Shown here: positions 6,490 to 14,167 of the stretch, piece by piece | How the letters are laid out: every line of letters starts with the position of its first letter | How positions within the stretch are numbered: position 1 is the stretch's first letter | Source: an uncultured Campylobacter sp. | GTDB taxonomy: Bacteria > Campylobacterota > Campylobacteria > Campylobacterales > Campylobacteraceae | Length of the DNA stretch: 18,171 nt | Reading direction: 5' to 3' | Assembly (NCBI RefSeq): GCF_938030785.1 | Contig: NZ_CALHIK010000110.1 | Coordinates: forward strand, 1-18,171 | Translations under genes and position numbers: made by a program | The notes under the pieces: model-generated | The model's database searches: none | Seen by the model: only the letters and a program-made list of their open reading frames with translations | What the model was told of the DNA's origin: nothing

Positions 6490-8004
6490 ATGGCTCAGAA
6501 AAAAGTCGGGATAGAACCAAAGGTGTTCTTTCCTTCGTTAATTACCGTCGGTATACTTAGCTGGCTAGTCGTAAGGGATCTGGACGCGGCTAATAAAGTT
6601 ATCGATGCGATGTTTGCTTACGTCACGGGTTCGTGGGGTTGGGCTTTTGAGTGGTATATGGTGATCATGGTGATCGGATGGTTCTGGTTGGTTTTCGGAC
6701 CTATGAAGAACAAAAAGATCGGCGACGAGAACGACAAGCCTGAATTTAGCACTATTAGCTGGATATTTATGATGTTTGCTTCGTGCACGTCCGCAGCCGT
6801 CTTGTACTGGGGTACGGCTGAAATTTACTACTATGTAACTACTCCGCCGTTTGGTCTTGAGCCTATGAGCAGACAAGCGCAGGATCTCGGTCTTGCTTAC
6901 AGCTTGTTCCACTGGGGACCGCTACCATGGGCGACTTATAGCTTGCTTTCAGTAGCGTTTGGATATTTCTTATTCGTTAAAAAGATGAGCGTAGTTAGAC
7001 CAAGCGGTACTATCGAGGCTGCGGTCGGCGAGAAACTAGCTCGCGGCTGGCTAGGCGTACTTATCGATAACTTCTATATCGTTGCGCTAATCCTTGCTAT
7101 GGGAACGAGCCTGGGTCTTGCTACTCCGCTTGTTACCGAGTGCATCGAGTGGCTTTTCGGCGTTAAAAGAACTCTAGCTCTTGATACTATGATCATATCT
7201 TGCTGGGTCGTATTTAACGCTATTTGCGTGGCGTTTGGCTTAAACAAAGGCATCAAGATCGCCAGCGACGTAAGAAGCTACCTAATGATCATCATGCTAG
7301 CTTGGGTACTTATCGTAGGCGCTTCTACATTTACGATCAACTACTTCACCGATAGCGTAGGACAGATGTTTAATAACCTAGGCCGCATGCTATTTAACAC
7401 CGATGCGATCGGTCAAGGCGGTTTCCCTCAGAGCTGGACGGTATTTTACTGGGCTTGGTGGGTCGTTTACGGTATCCAGATGTGTATCTTCTTGGCGCGT
7501 ATTTCACGCGGTAGAACCGTACGCGAGCTTTGCGTAGGTATGGTTGCGGGTCTAACGACTACGACATGGATACTTTGGACGATTCTTGGCAGCAACACTA
7601 TGCACCTTATGATCACAAAGGCTATCGATCTACCGAGCATTATCGCTACGCATGGCCTTGCTCGCGGTATCATTGAGACTTGGGCTGCGTTGCCGCTTTC
7701 AACTATAACTATTTGGGGATTTTTCATCCTATGCTTCATCGCTACGGTTACGCTTATCAACGCGTGCTCTTATACGCTTGCGATGAGTACTTGTAAAGAG
7801 GCTAGCGGTTACGACGAGCCGCCTCTATGGGTTAGAATCGGTTGGTCTATCCTAGTCGGCGTTATCGGCGTTACATTGCTTGCGCTAGGCGGACTAAAAC
7901 CTATCCAGACGGCTATTATAGCAGGCGGTAGCTTGTTATTCTTTGTAAATATCCTAATCCTTGTTTCGTTCTTTAAGGATGCGAAGAAGAATAATTGGTA
8001 TTAA
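6490..8004 (+). CDS. caiT: CaiT, L-carnitine/gamma-butyrobetaine antiporter
   Basis: This BCCT-family carrier has 504 residues, the same length as E. coli CaiT, and aligns without visible gaps by recalled comparison, with IEPKVFFP near the start and a DAKKNNW tail. Substrate-site aromatics fall at the E. coli positions: Tyr114, Trp142 and Trp323 in FYWAWW (319-324). Arg262 (ASDVRSYL) and Met331 (GIQMCIF), which replace the two sodium ions of other BCCT carriers, are also present. This predicts Na+-independent exchange across the inner membrane. AAGGAG at 6479-6484 sets the start. The gene has far fewer AAATTT hexamers than its upstream neighbours, which could reflect origin or selection on a highly expressed gene. 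Two tandem hairpins follow. Confidence 0.97.
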   Translation: MAQKKVGIEPKVFFPSLITVGILSWLVVRDLDAANKVIDAMFAYVTGSWGWAFEWYMVIMVIGWFWLVFGPMKNKKIGDENDKPEFSTISWIFMMFASCTSAAVLYWGTAEIYYYVTTPPFGLEPMSRQAQDLGLAYSLFHWGPLPWATYSLLSVAFGYFLFVKKMSVVRPSGTIEAAVGEKLARGWLGVLIDNFYIVALILAMGTSLGLATPLVTECIEWLFGVKRTLALDTMIISCWVVFNAICVAFGLNKGIKIASDVRSYLMIIMLAWVLIVGASTFTINYFTDSVGQMFNNLGRMLFNTDAIGQGGFPQSWTVFYWAWWVVYGIQMCIFLARISRGRTVRELCVGMVAGLTTTTWILWTILGSNTMHLMITKAIDLPSIIATHGLARGIIETWAALPLSTITIWGFFILCFIATVTLINACSYTLAMSTCKEASGYDEPPLWVRIGWSILVGVIGVTLLALGGLKPIQTAIIAGGSLLFFVNILILVSFFKDAKKNNWY

Positions 8005-8060
8005 AATTTGACCCCAAGCGGGGTCAAATTTGTCGCTTTGCCTTAAATTTGAGGCAAAGC
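8004..8060 (+). terminator. Tandem hairpins between caiT and caiA
   Basis: Hairpin 1: AAATTTGACCCC (8004-8015) with GGGGTCAAATTT (8020-8031), a perfect 12-base stem and four-base loop starting at the caiT stop codon. Hairpin 2: GCTTTGCCT (8035-8043) with AGGCAAAGC (8052-8060), a perfect 9-base stem. Neither is followed by a clear T run, so an mRNA-stabilising or attenuating role is as likely as termination. Confidence 0.55.
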
Positions 8061-8120
8061 CAAAATTTTAAAAACTAAAAATAAGCGGAAGATCGCATTA
8101 TAAAAGCGAGACGACGCGCA
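8056..8120 (+). repeat. Degenerate partial copy (C) of the cai intergenic repeat
   Basis: AAAGCCAAAATTTTAAAA... followed by AAGCGGAAGATCGC (8083-8096) and GCGAGACGACG resembles the left half of the repeats before caiB and fixC, in the same order. The long AT hairpin and the CATAC/GTATG loop are missing. It lies directly upstream of caiA. Confidence 0.4.
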
Positions 8121-8138
8121 AAATAGAAAGGAATAGAT

Positions 8139-9275
8139 ATGATGGATTTCAGTTTAACCGACGAACAACAACTCTTCGTCGCAGGCGTTAGAGAACTAAT
8201 GGAGAGAGAAAACTGGGAGGCGTATTTCGCTAAATGCGACGAAGCGCACGAGTATCCGATCAAATGGGTAAAAGAGCTAGCGGAGCTTGGCGTAGATACT
8301 ATGCTGCTTCCTGAGGAGCATGGCGGAATGGATGCTAACTGGGTAACTCTAGCAGCTATCTGGGAAGAGCTTGGCAGATGCGGCGCGCCTACATACGTGC
8401 TTTATCAACTTCCAGGATTTAGCACTATCCTAAAATACGGCTCACAAGAGCAAATAGATAAAATTTTCGCTTTCCGCGGTACCGGCAAACAGATGTGGAA
8501 CTCCGCTATCACCGAGCCAAGCGCGGGTTCAGACGTCGGTAGCCTAAAAACTACTTACACTAAAAAAGACGGCAAAGTTTATCTAAACGGACAAAAATGC
8601 TTCATCACTTCAAGCGCGCACACTCCGTACATCGTCGTAATGGCAAGAGACAGCCAGAGCGAAAAACCGATCTTTACCGAGTGGTTTGTGGATATGAGCA
8701 AACCCGGCATCAAGCTAACTCCGCTTGATAAACTAGGCCTTAGAATGGATAGCTGCTGCGAGATCGTATTTGATAACGTAGAGCTTGAGGAAAAAGACGT
8801 ATTCGGCGAGTACGGCAACGGCTTTAACCGCGTTAAAGAGGAATTTGACGCAGAGAGATTTTTGGTCGCTTGCACAAACTACGGCATAGCTTACTGCGCA
8901 TTTGAAGACGCCGCAAAATACGCAAATCAGCGCGTACAGTTCGGCGAAACTATCGGCAGAACTCAGCTTATCCAAGAGAAATTCGCCCACATGGCGATGA
9001 GACTAAACGCTATGAAATATATGGTTTATAGCACAGCTTGGAAGATGGATCAAGGTCTAAACGTAACAGGCGAGAGCGCTATGTGTAAATTTTACTGCGC
9101 GAACAACGCATTTGCGGTAGTAGACGACGCGATCCAAGTTCTCGGCGGTATCGGCGTAACCGGACACAGAGTCTCAAGATTCTGGAGAGACCTAAGAGTA
9201 GATAGACTATCTGGCGGTTCAGATGAGATGCAGATCCTAACTCTAGGACGAGCGATCTTGAAGCAATACAGATAA
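8139..9275 (+). CDS. caiA: CaiA, crotonobetainyl-CoA reductase
   Basis: An acyl-CoA-dehydrogenase-fold flavoprotein of 378 residues (E. coli CaiA 380) that reduces crotonobetainyl-CoA to gamma-butyrobetainyl-CoA using electrons delivered by the Fix proteins. It follows E. coli CaiA nearly throughout by recalled comparison: NWEAYFAKCD (25-34), WNSAITEPSAGSDVGSLKT (120-138), GLRMDSCCEI and RFWRDLRVDRLSGGSDEMQ near the end. Two adjacent ATG codons (8139, 8142) are possible starts behind AGGA at 8129-8132. The second gives MDFSL, matching the E. coli start, so the protein may be 377 residues. Hairpins and a repeat remnant separate it from caiT; no clear internal promoter is seen. Confidence 0.96.
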   Translation: MMDFSLTDEQQLFVAGVRELMERENWEAYFAKCDEAHEYPIKWVKELAELGVDTMLLPEEHGGMDANWVTLAAIWEELGRCGAPTYVLYQLPGFSTILKYGSQEQIDKIFAFRGTGKQMWNSAITEPSAGSDVGSLKTTYTKKDGKVYLNGQKCFITSSAHTPYIVVMARDSQSEKPIFTEWFVDMSKPGIKLTPLDKLGLRMDSCCEIVFDNVELEEKDVFGEYGNGFNRVKEEFDAERFLVACTNYGIAYCAFEDAAKYANQRVQFGETIGRTQLIQEKFAHMAMRLNAMKYMVYSTAWKMDQGLNVTGESAMCKFYCANNAFAVVDDAIQVLGGIGVTGHRVSRFWRDLRVDRLSGGSDEMQILTLGRAILKQYR

Positions 9276-9279
9276 TAGG

Positions 9280-9336
9280 CGTAAATTTTAAAATTTACGA
9301 GTTTAGCTCGCTAAATTTAAATCAAATTTAGCGAGC
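9280..9336 (+). terminator. Palindrome and strong hairpin after caiA
   Basis: CGTAAATTTTAAAATTTACG (9280-9299) is a perfect 20-base palindrome that recurs at 17094-17113. It is followed by GCTCGCTAAATTT (9306-9318) pairing with AAATTTAGCGAGC (9324-9336), a perfect 13-base stem with a 5-base loop. CGTCTTAAAA follows without a long T run. A partial terminator or RNA-stability element is likely. Confidence 0.5.
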
Positions 9337-9472
9337 CGTCTTAAAACGAGACAAAGCAAAATTTAAAACAAGCGGAAGTATCGCGAAACTAGACGAGGCG
9401 GATTTTAAATTTACGACGGGAGCATACATCACGGTATGTGACCGAGTAAATTTAAAATCCAACGAAGTATAG
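9337..9472 (+). repeat. Structured cai intergenic repeat, copy A (caiA-caiB)
   Basis: It begins with a small GTCTT/GAGAC hairpin, then GCAAAATTTAAAACA, AAGCGGAAG (9370-9378) and AGACGAGGCG. Next comes a long hairpin: a 15-base perfect stem (9400-9414 with 9446-9460) and an inner stem CATAC (9423-9427)/GTATG (9434-9438) flanked by CGG/CCG. It ends ACGAAGTATAG. The hairpin ends 31 bases before the caiB start. The same ordered blocks occur before fixC. No open frame is present. Confidence 0.75.
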
Positions 9473-9491
9473 TAAAGCGAAAGGAAAAAAG

Positions 9492-10703
9492 ATGAAATTT
9501 AATACACCAAAATTTGGCCCCCTCTCCGGCGTCAAAGTAGTATTTTCGGCGATGGAGATCGCAGGACCGTTTTCGGCGCAAACTCTTGCCGAGTGGGGAG
9601 CGGACGTTATCTGGATAGAAAACTCAAAATATCCGGACACCATAAGAGTTCAACAAAACTATAAAGAGCTTAGCCGCAGAAATTTATACGCTCTTTCGCT
9701 AAATATCTTTAGCGAAGAGGGCAAGGAAATTTTCTACAAATTAATAAGCGAGTGCGGCGTATTTATCGAAGCGAGCAAAGGCCCTGCGTTTGCTAAAAAA
9801 GGAATCACCGATGAGGTTTTGTGGCAGCACAATCCAAAGCTAGTCATCGCTCACCTCTCAGGCTTCGGTCAATACGGCGATCCGGAATACACCAATCTAG
9901 CCGCTTACAACACGATCGCGCAAGCATTTAGCGGATATTTGATCCAAAACGGCGATCAAAACCAACCGATGCCTGCATTCCCTTATACGGCTGATTATAT
10001 GTGCGGTATGAGCGTTACTAGCTCCGTGCTTGCGGCTCTTTACAACGCTCAAAGAACCGGCAAAGGCGAGAGCATCGACGTAGCGATGTATGAAGTAATG
10101 CTAAGAGTCGGCCAATACTATATGATGGACTACCTAAACGGCGGCGAAATGTGCCCAAGAATGATCAAAGGCAAAGATCCGCTTTACGCAGGATGCGGTC
10201 TATATACGTGCAAAGACGGCTATATCGTATTTGAAATCGTCGGCTCATATCAAGTAGAAGAGATGTTTAAGCTACTTGGCATCAGCGATCTTTACGGCGG
10301 CGAAGACGTACCTGTGGGCACTCAGCTAATCAGCCGCAAGATGAAGGTAAACGATAAATTTGAAGCCTCTCTTGATAAATTCTTCGGCGAGAGAACCATC
10401 GAAGAGTCGCTTAAAATTTTAGCCGATCTAAAAGTAGCGGGCGCAAAAGTACTTGAGGTAAGCGAGCTACAAAGCAACCCTCAATATATCGCGCGCGATA
10501 GCTTTACTACGTGGAAAAACGAAGCTGGTAAAGAATTTAAAGGCCCGAACGTAATGCCTAAATTTAAAAACAATCCTTGCAAAATATGGCGTCCTATGCC
10601 AAGCTACGGCGAGGATACGGCCGACATCATGGCTCACCTAGGCTATACGAACGAGCAGGTTCAAAAGCTAAACGACGAAAAAATCATAAGGGTAAAGAAA
10701 TAA
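9492..10703 (+). CDS. caiB: CaiB, crotonobetainyl-CoA:carnitine CoA-transferase
   Basis: A class III (formyl-CoA transferase family) CoA-transferase of 403 residues (E. coli CaiB 405) that swaps CoA between gamma-butyrobetainyl-CoA and incoming carnitine or crotonobetaine, saving ATP. The catalytic Asp is Asp168 in PYTADYM, matching Asp169 of E. coli. EASKGPAFAKKGITDEVLW (93-111), SGFGQYGD and NGGEMCPRMIKGKDP are near-identical to the E. coli protein by recalled comparison. The start is set by AAAGGA at 9480-9485. caiC begins one base after its stop, so the two are translated together. Confidence 0.96.
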   Translation: MKFNTPKFGPLSGVKVVFSAMEIAGPFSAQTLAEWGADVIWIENSKYPDTIRVQQNYKELSRRNLYALSLNIFSEEGKEIFYKLISECGVFIEASKGPAFAKKGITDEVLWQHNPKLVIAHLSGFGQYGDPEYTNLAAYNTIAQAFSGYLIQNGDQNQPMPAFPYTADYMCGMSVTSSVLAALYNAQRTGKGESIDVAMYEVMLRVGQYYMMDYLNGGEMCPRMIKGKDPLYAGCGLYTCKDGYIVFEIVGSYQVEEMFKLLGISDLYGGEDVPVGTQLISRKMKVNDKFEASLDKFFGERTIEESLKILADLKVAGAKVLEVSELQSNPQYIARDSFTTWKNEAGKEFKGPNVMPKFKNNPCKIWRPMPSYGEDTADIMAHLGYTNEQVQKLNDEKIIRVKK

Positions 10704-10704
10704 C

Positions 10705-12285
10705 ATGGATATGATAGGCAAGAAAAACCTGGGCGCGTATTTTCGCGAGCTAGCTTTAACTCACGCAGACAAAACGGCGATCATTTGCGAAGACGCCGAA
10801 GGGCGAATTTCAAGCCTATCATATAAAAATTTGGATGAGCGCATCTGCCAAACGGCAAATTTGCTCAAAAGCCTAGGCGTCAAAAAGGGCGAGTTCGTAG
10901 CGATCCACTTGCTAAACAGCATAGAGTACGTCCTAACCCTAATGGCGATAGCAAAGCTAGGCGCGATAGCCGTGCCGATAAACGCTAATTACGTTTACGC
11001 CGATGCGCTCTTTATCATCCAAAAAACAAAGCCCGTAGCCGTAATAACGCAAGGCGAGTTCGTTAAAATTTACGAGGAGATCGAGGAGAAAAACTATAAA
11101 TTTAAGAACGGAATCGTTCTTATAAAAGCGCACGACTCCCACGCACACGTAGATTTTGATAAAGAGATAAAAAAGCAAAGCACGCAGCTAAAAGAGGAGG
11201 AGTTTAGCAATCTATGCCCGGCAGAGATTATCTTTACCTCGGGCACCTCGTCCTTTCCAAAGGGCGTGCTGATAACGCACTATAATCTGCTTTTTGCGGG
11301 ATTTTACACCTCTTGGCAGATAAATTTAGAAAGCAGCGATATCTACCTAACCGCTATGCCGCTTTGGCATATAGACGCGCAGTGCACCGTTATGATGCCG
11401 ACATTTTCCAGGGGCGCAACGCTCGTGATTTTGGAGAGATTTTCGGCTCGTAAATTTTGGGATCAGATCCTTTATCATAAGGCCACGATCACCGAGTGCA
11501 TACCCAAGATGATCTGCACGATGATGGTGCAGCCCGTTAAAGCGAACGAAAAGAATCACTGCCTAAAACAGATGCTTTTTTACCTCAATATCGCGCAAAA
11601 AGATATGGACGATTTCTTGCAAAGATTCGGCGTAAAAAGCGTGCTAAGCTCGTACGGAATGAGCGAAACGGTCGTTGGACTCATCGGCGATAGACCGAAC
11701 GAAAAGAGAAAATTCCCATCTATCGGCAGAGTGGGCTTTTTCTACGAGGCAAAGATCGTGGATAAAGACGGCAAGGAGCTGGGCGCGAACGAAAAGGGCG
11801 AAATTTGCGTAAGAGGCGAAAGAGGCAAGACTATCTTTGACGGATATTTCGAAAACGCCGAGGCAACGAACAAAGCCATCGACAAGGATGGCTGGCTACA
11901 TACGGGCGATATCGGATATTTTGACGAGGACGAGTATTTTTATTTCGTCGATAGGGACGTAAATTTGATAAAGGTTGCAGGCGAGAACGTATCTAGCGTA
12001 GAGGTCGAAACCTATCTGCAAACCCACGATAAAATTTTTGAAGCGGCAGTAATTGGAGTGCCGGATAACTTTGATAATGAACTGATAAAAGCATGCGTAG
12101 TGCTTAAAGAGGGCGAAAGCCTAAGCGAAGACGAGGTCAAACAATACTGCGCGCAGGGGCTTGCTAAATTTAAAGTCCCGAGCATCGTGCGGTTTTATTC
12201 GTCTTTGCCCAAAACCTGTACGGAAAAGGTAAAGAAAAACGTGCTCAGAAGCGAGCATTTGAACGAAAATTTAAAACAAGGCTAG
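10705..12285 (+). CDS. caiC: CaiC, crotonobetaine/carnitine-CoA ligase
   Basis: An AMP-forming acyl-CoA synthetase of 526 residues (E. coli CaiC 517) that primes the pathway by making carnitinyl- or crotonobetainyl-CoA at the cost of ATP. Visible motifs are the P-loop-like TSGTSSFPKG (178-187), SYGMSET, DGWLHTGDIGYF and the hinge region YFVDRDVNLIKVAGENVSSVEVE. Near the C-terminus the usual GK catalytic-lysine motif reads TEKVKK, with Glu507 where Gly is expected before Lys508, which may affect activity. The gene follows caiB after one base; a second ATG at 10711 is a possible alternative start. Identity rests on strong similarity to CaiC and on the neighbours. Confidence 0.94.
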   Translation: MDMIGKKNLGAYFRELALTHADKTAIICEDAEGRISSLSYKNLDERICQTANLLKSLGVKKGEFVAIHLLNSIEYVLTLMAIAKLGAIAVPINANYVYADALFIIQKTKPVAVITQGEFVKIYEEIEEKNYKFKNGIVLIKAHDSHAHVDFDKEIKKQSTQLKEEEFSNLCPAEIIFTSGTSSFPKGVLITHYNLLFAGFYTSWQINLESSDIYLTAMPLWHIDAQCTVMMPTFSRGATLVILERFSARKFWDQILYHKATITECIPKMICTMMVQPVKANEKNHCLKQMLFYLNIAQKDMDDFLQRFGVKSVLSSYGMSETVVGLIGDRPNEKRKFPSIGRVGFFYEAKIVDKDGKELGANEKGEICVRGERGKTIFDGYFENAEATNKAIDKDGWLHTGDIGYFDEDEYFYFVDRDVNLIKVAGENVSSVEVETYLQTHDKIFEAAVIGVPDNFDNELIKACVVLKEGESLSEDEVKQYCAQGLAKFKVPSIVRFYSSLPKTCTEKVKKNVLRSEHLNENLKQG

Positions 12286-12319
12286 TCGCGTCGGCAATGC
12301 GCCGATCGACGAATGAAGT

Positions 12320-12460
12320 CGTCTCGAAACGAGATAAAAGCAAAATTTAAAACAAATTAAGCGGAAGTAACGTCCGGCTTAGACGAGGCGATTTTAAAAT
12401 TTTAAGCGGAGCATACATGAAGTATGTGAGCATTAAAATTTTAAAATCAACGAAGTATAA
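12320..12460 (+). repeat. Structured cai intergenic repeat, copy B (caiC-fixC)
   Basis: The blocks match copy A in order: a TCTCG/CGAGA hairpin, GCAAAATTTAAAACA, AAGCGGAAG (12359-12367), AGACGAGGCG, a long hairpin with a 16-base perfect stem (12390-12405 with 12433-12448), inner CATAC (12412-12416)/GTATG (12422-12426), and ACGAAGTATAA. Stem bases differ from copy A while pairing is kept. The hairpin ends 42 bases before fixC. Just upstream, TCGGC/GCCGA (12291-12305) and CGAC/GTCG (12307-12321) can form small hairpins after caiC. Confidence 0.75.
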
Positions 12461-12490
12461 GCGGGCGATACGACGCATGAAAGGTAAACA

Positions 12491-13774
12491 ATGGCGGATG
12501 AAAAATTTGACGCGATAATCGTCGGCGGCGGCATCGCCGGCTGCATATCGGCGTATCTGCTGGCAAAGGAAGGGCTTGAGGTGTTGCTCATCGAAAGAGG
12601 CAACTTTATAGGGGCTAAAAATATGAGCGGCGGCAGAATTTATGCGCACAGCATCGAGCCGGTTTTTCCAAATTTTGCGGAAATCGCTCCGATCGAGAGG
12701 CTAATAACTCGCGAGAAGCTATCGTTTATCACCGCAGACGATAACGTCACGATGGAGTACGCTCTAAAGCCTAGCGAAAACAAAGCCGATCTATCGTATT
12801 CGGTTTTGAGGGTTAAATTTGACGCGTGGCTGGGCGAAAAAGCCGAAGAGGCGGGAGCTTCTATAATAGCGGGCATCAGAGTTGACGATCTTATTAAAGA
12901 GGACGGCAAGGTTTGCGGCGTGATCGCGGGCGGCGAAGAGATGAGAGCCGACGTCGTGATCGTAGCAGACGGCGCGAACTCCACCATCTGCTCAAAATAC
13001 GGCCTAGGATACGAGCTAAATCCGCATACCTGTGCGGTCGGCGTAAAAGAGATCATCGAGCTTGGCAAAGACAGGATCGAGGATATCTTTAACGTAAGCG
13101 GCAACGAGGGCGCTGCGTGGCTATTTGCCGGAAGCGCGTCAAACGAGCATATGGGCGGCGGATTTTTATACACCAACGAAACTTCGATATCTCTGGGCGT
13201 GGTTTTCGGTCTGCACAACTCGCACGTAAGCGATATGAGCGTGCCTGCAATGCTGGAAAATTTTAAAAATCACCCTGCGGTTAAACCTCTTATCAAAAAC
13301 GGCAAAACGACCGAATACTCGGCTCACATCGTGCCTGAAGGCGGGCTAAATTCTATCAAAAAGCTAAGCGATCACGGCGTGATAGTAGCAGGCGACGCAG
13401 CGGGTCTTTGCCTAAACGTAGGATACTCCGTACGCGGTATGGATCTAGCGGTAGAAAGCGGCGTATTGGCTGCAAAAGCCGTGCTAAAAGCTAAAGCTGC
13501 GGGAGATTTTAGCGCAGATAGCTTGTCGTATGACAAGATGCTTGATGAGAGCTTTGTGATGAGCGATCTTAAGCTTTATAAAAATCTGCCTGAGTTCTTG
13601 GGTAACGAGAGAATTTTTGATGATTATCCGAAGATGATGAGCGGCATTATGAAGGATCTTTTCGTTATAAACGGACCTAGCCAGCCGCTAAGAAGTAAAA
13701 TTTTGCCAAGACTCAAGAAAGTCGGCTATATGAATCTCATCAAAGATGCATTTAAGGGAGTGAAGTCGATATGA
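12491..13774 (+). CDS. fixC: FixC, FAD-dependent ETF-quinone oxidoreductase-like protein
   Basis: This 427-residue flavoprotein (E. coli FixC 428) belongs to the ETF:quinone oxidoreductase family. The FAD dinucleotide fold is at the N-terminus (AIIVGGGIAGCISAYLLA, from residue 8), followed by ERGNFIGAKNMSGGRIYAHS and the second FAD motif GVIVAGDAAGLCLNVGYSVRGMD near residue 300. With FixX it is thought to pass electrons between the quinone pool or another donor and FixAB, and thus to CaiA. AAAGG at 12480-12484 precedes the start. The gene overlaps fixX by four bases (ATGA). In E. coli it lies next to fixAB, whereas here nine other genes intervene. Confidence 0.95.
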   Translation: MADEKFDAIIVGGGIAGCISAYLLAKEGLEVLLIERGNFIGAKNMSGGRIYAHSIEPVFPNFAEIAPIERLITREKLSFITADDNVTMEYALKPSENKADLSYSVLRVKFDAWLGEKAEEAGASIIAGIRVDDLIKEDGKVCGVIAGGEEMRADVVIVADGANSTICSKYGLGYELNPHTCAVGVKEIIELGKDRIEDIFNVSGNEGAAWLFAGSASNEHMGGGFLYTNETSISLGVVFGLHNSHVSDMSVPAMLENFKNHPAVKPLIKNGKTTEYSAHIVPEGGLNSIKKLSDHGVIVAGDAAGLCLNVGYSVRGMDLAVESGVLAAKAVLKAKAAGDFSADSLSYDKMLDESFVMSDLKLYKNLPEFLGNERIFDDYPKMMSGIMKDLFVINGPSQPLRSKILPRLKKVGYMNLIKDAFKGVKSI

Positions 13775-14052
13775 AAACCGTAAACGTTGATGCAAAACTA
13801 AGTTTAGATAAATTTTTCGTAGATGAGAGTAACGCGCATATCGAGCTTGTGGACGATATAAATGCGAGCGAATTCGCAAAGCTAGAGGTCGCATGCCCGG
13901 CAGGACTTTATAAAAAGGACGAAAACGGCTACCACTTCGACTATGCGGGCTGCCTAGAGTGCGGTACGTGCAGAGCGCTTTGCGGTAATACCATAATCAA
14001 AAAATGGGAGTATCCAAACGGTACTTTCGGGGTTGAATACAGAGAGGGCTAA
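13771..14052 (+). CDS. fixX: FixX, ferredoxin-like partner of FixC
   Basis: A 93-residue iron-sulfur protein (E. coli FixX 95). It keeps VNVDAKLSLDKF at the start, CPAGLY with Cys42, and CLECGTC with Cys61, Cys64 and Cys67, enough to hold one [4Fe-4S] cluster. A fifth cysteine, Cys71 (CRALCG), sits where the E. coli protein has none by recalled comparison. The C-terminus WEYPNGTFGVEY is typical of FixX and of the ferredoxin domain of ETF-QO. It is co-translated with fixC and is the last structural gene before a strong hairpin. Five cysteines cannot hold the two clusters reported for the diazotroph FixABCX complexes, so simple electron transfer rather than bifurcation is my inference. Confidence 0.94.
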   Translation: MKTVNVDAKLSLDKFFVDESNAHIELVDDINASEFAKLEVACPAGLYKKDENGYHFDYAGCLECGTCRALCGNTIIKKWEYPNGTFGVEYREG

Positions 14053-14059
14053 GAAGGCA

Positions 14060-14101
14060 AAACAAGCCGAATTTATTTTATGAATTCGGCTTGTTGGAAT
14101 T
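14060..14101 (+). terminator. Terminator hairpin after fixX
   Basis: ACAAGCCGAATT (14060-14071) pairs perfectly with AATTCGGCTTGT (14081-14092) around a 9-base loop and is followed by TGGAATTTTG. This is the best candidate for the end of the cai/fix transcript. Confidence 0.65.
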
Positions 14102-14167
14102 TTGAAAAAAAGCCGTTTGCTTGGATAAATTTTGAGTGGATTAAAAATTTTTAAAGAGACTTTAAAC

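Noticed and set aside
9276..9491. CRISPR-like repetition in the caiA-caiB gap
   Set aside because: The repeats are palindromic hairpins and a dispersed element, not regularly spaced identical repeats with unique spacers; no cas genes are present.
12640..13218. 192-residue minus-strand open frame
   Set aside because: It lies wholly inside fixC, which has strong homology, and its Ser/Pro-rich sequence is typical of an antisense shadow.
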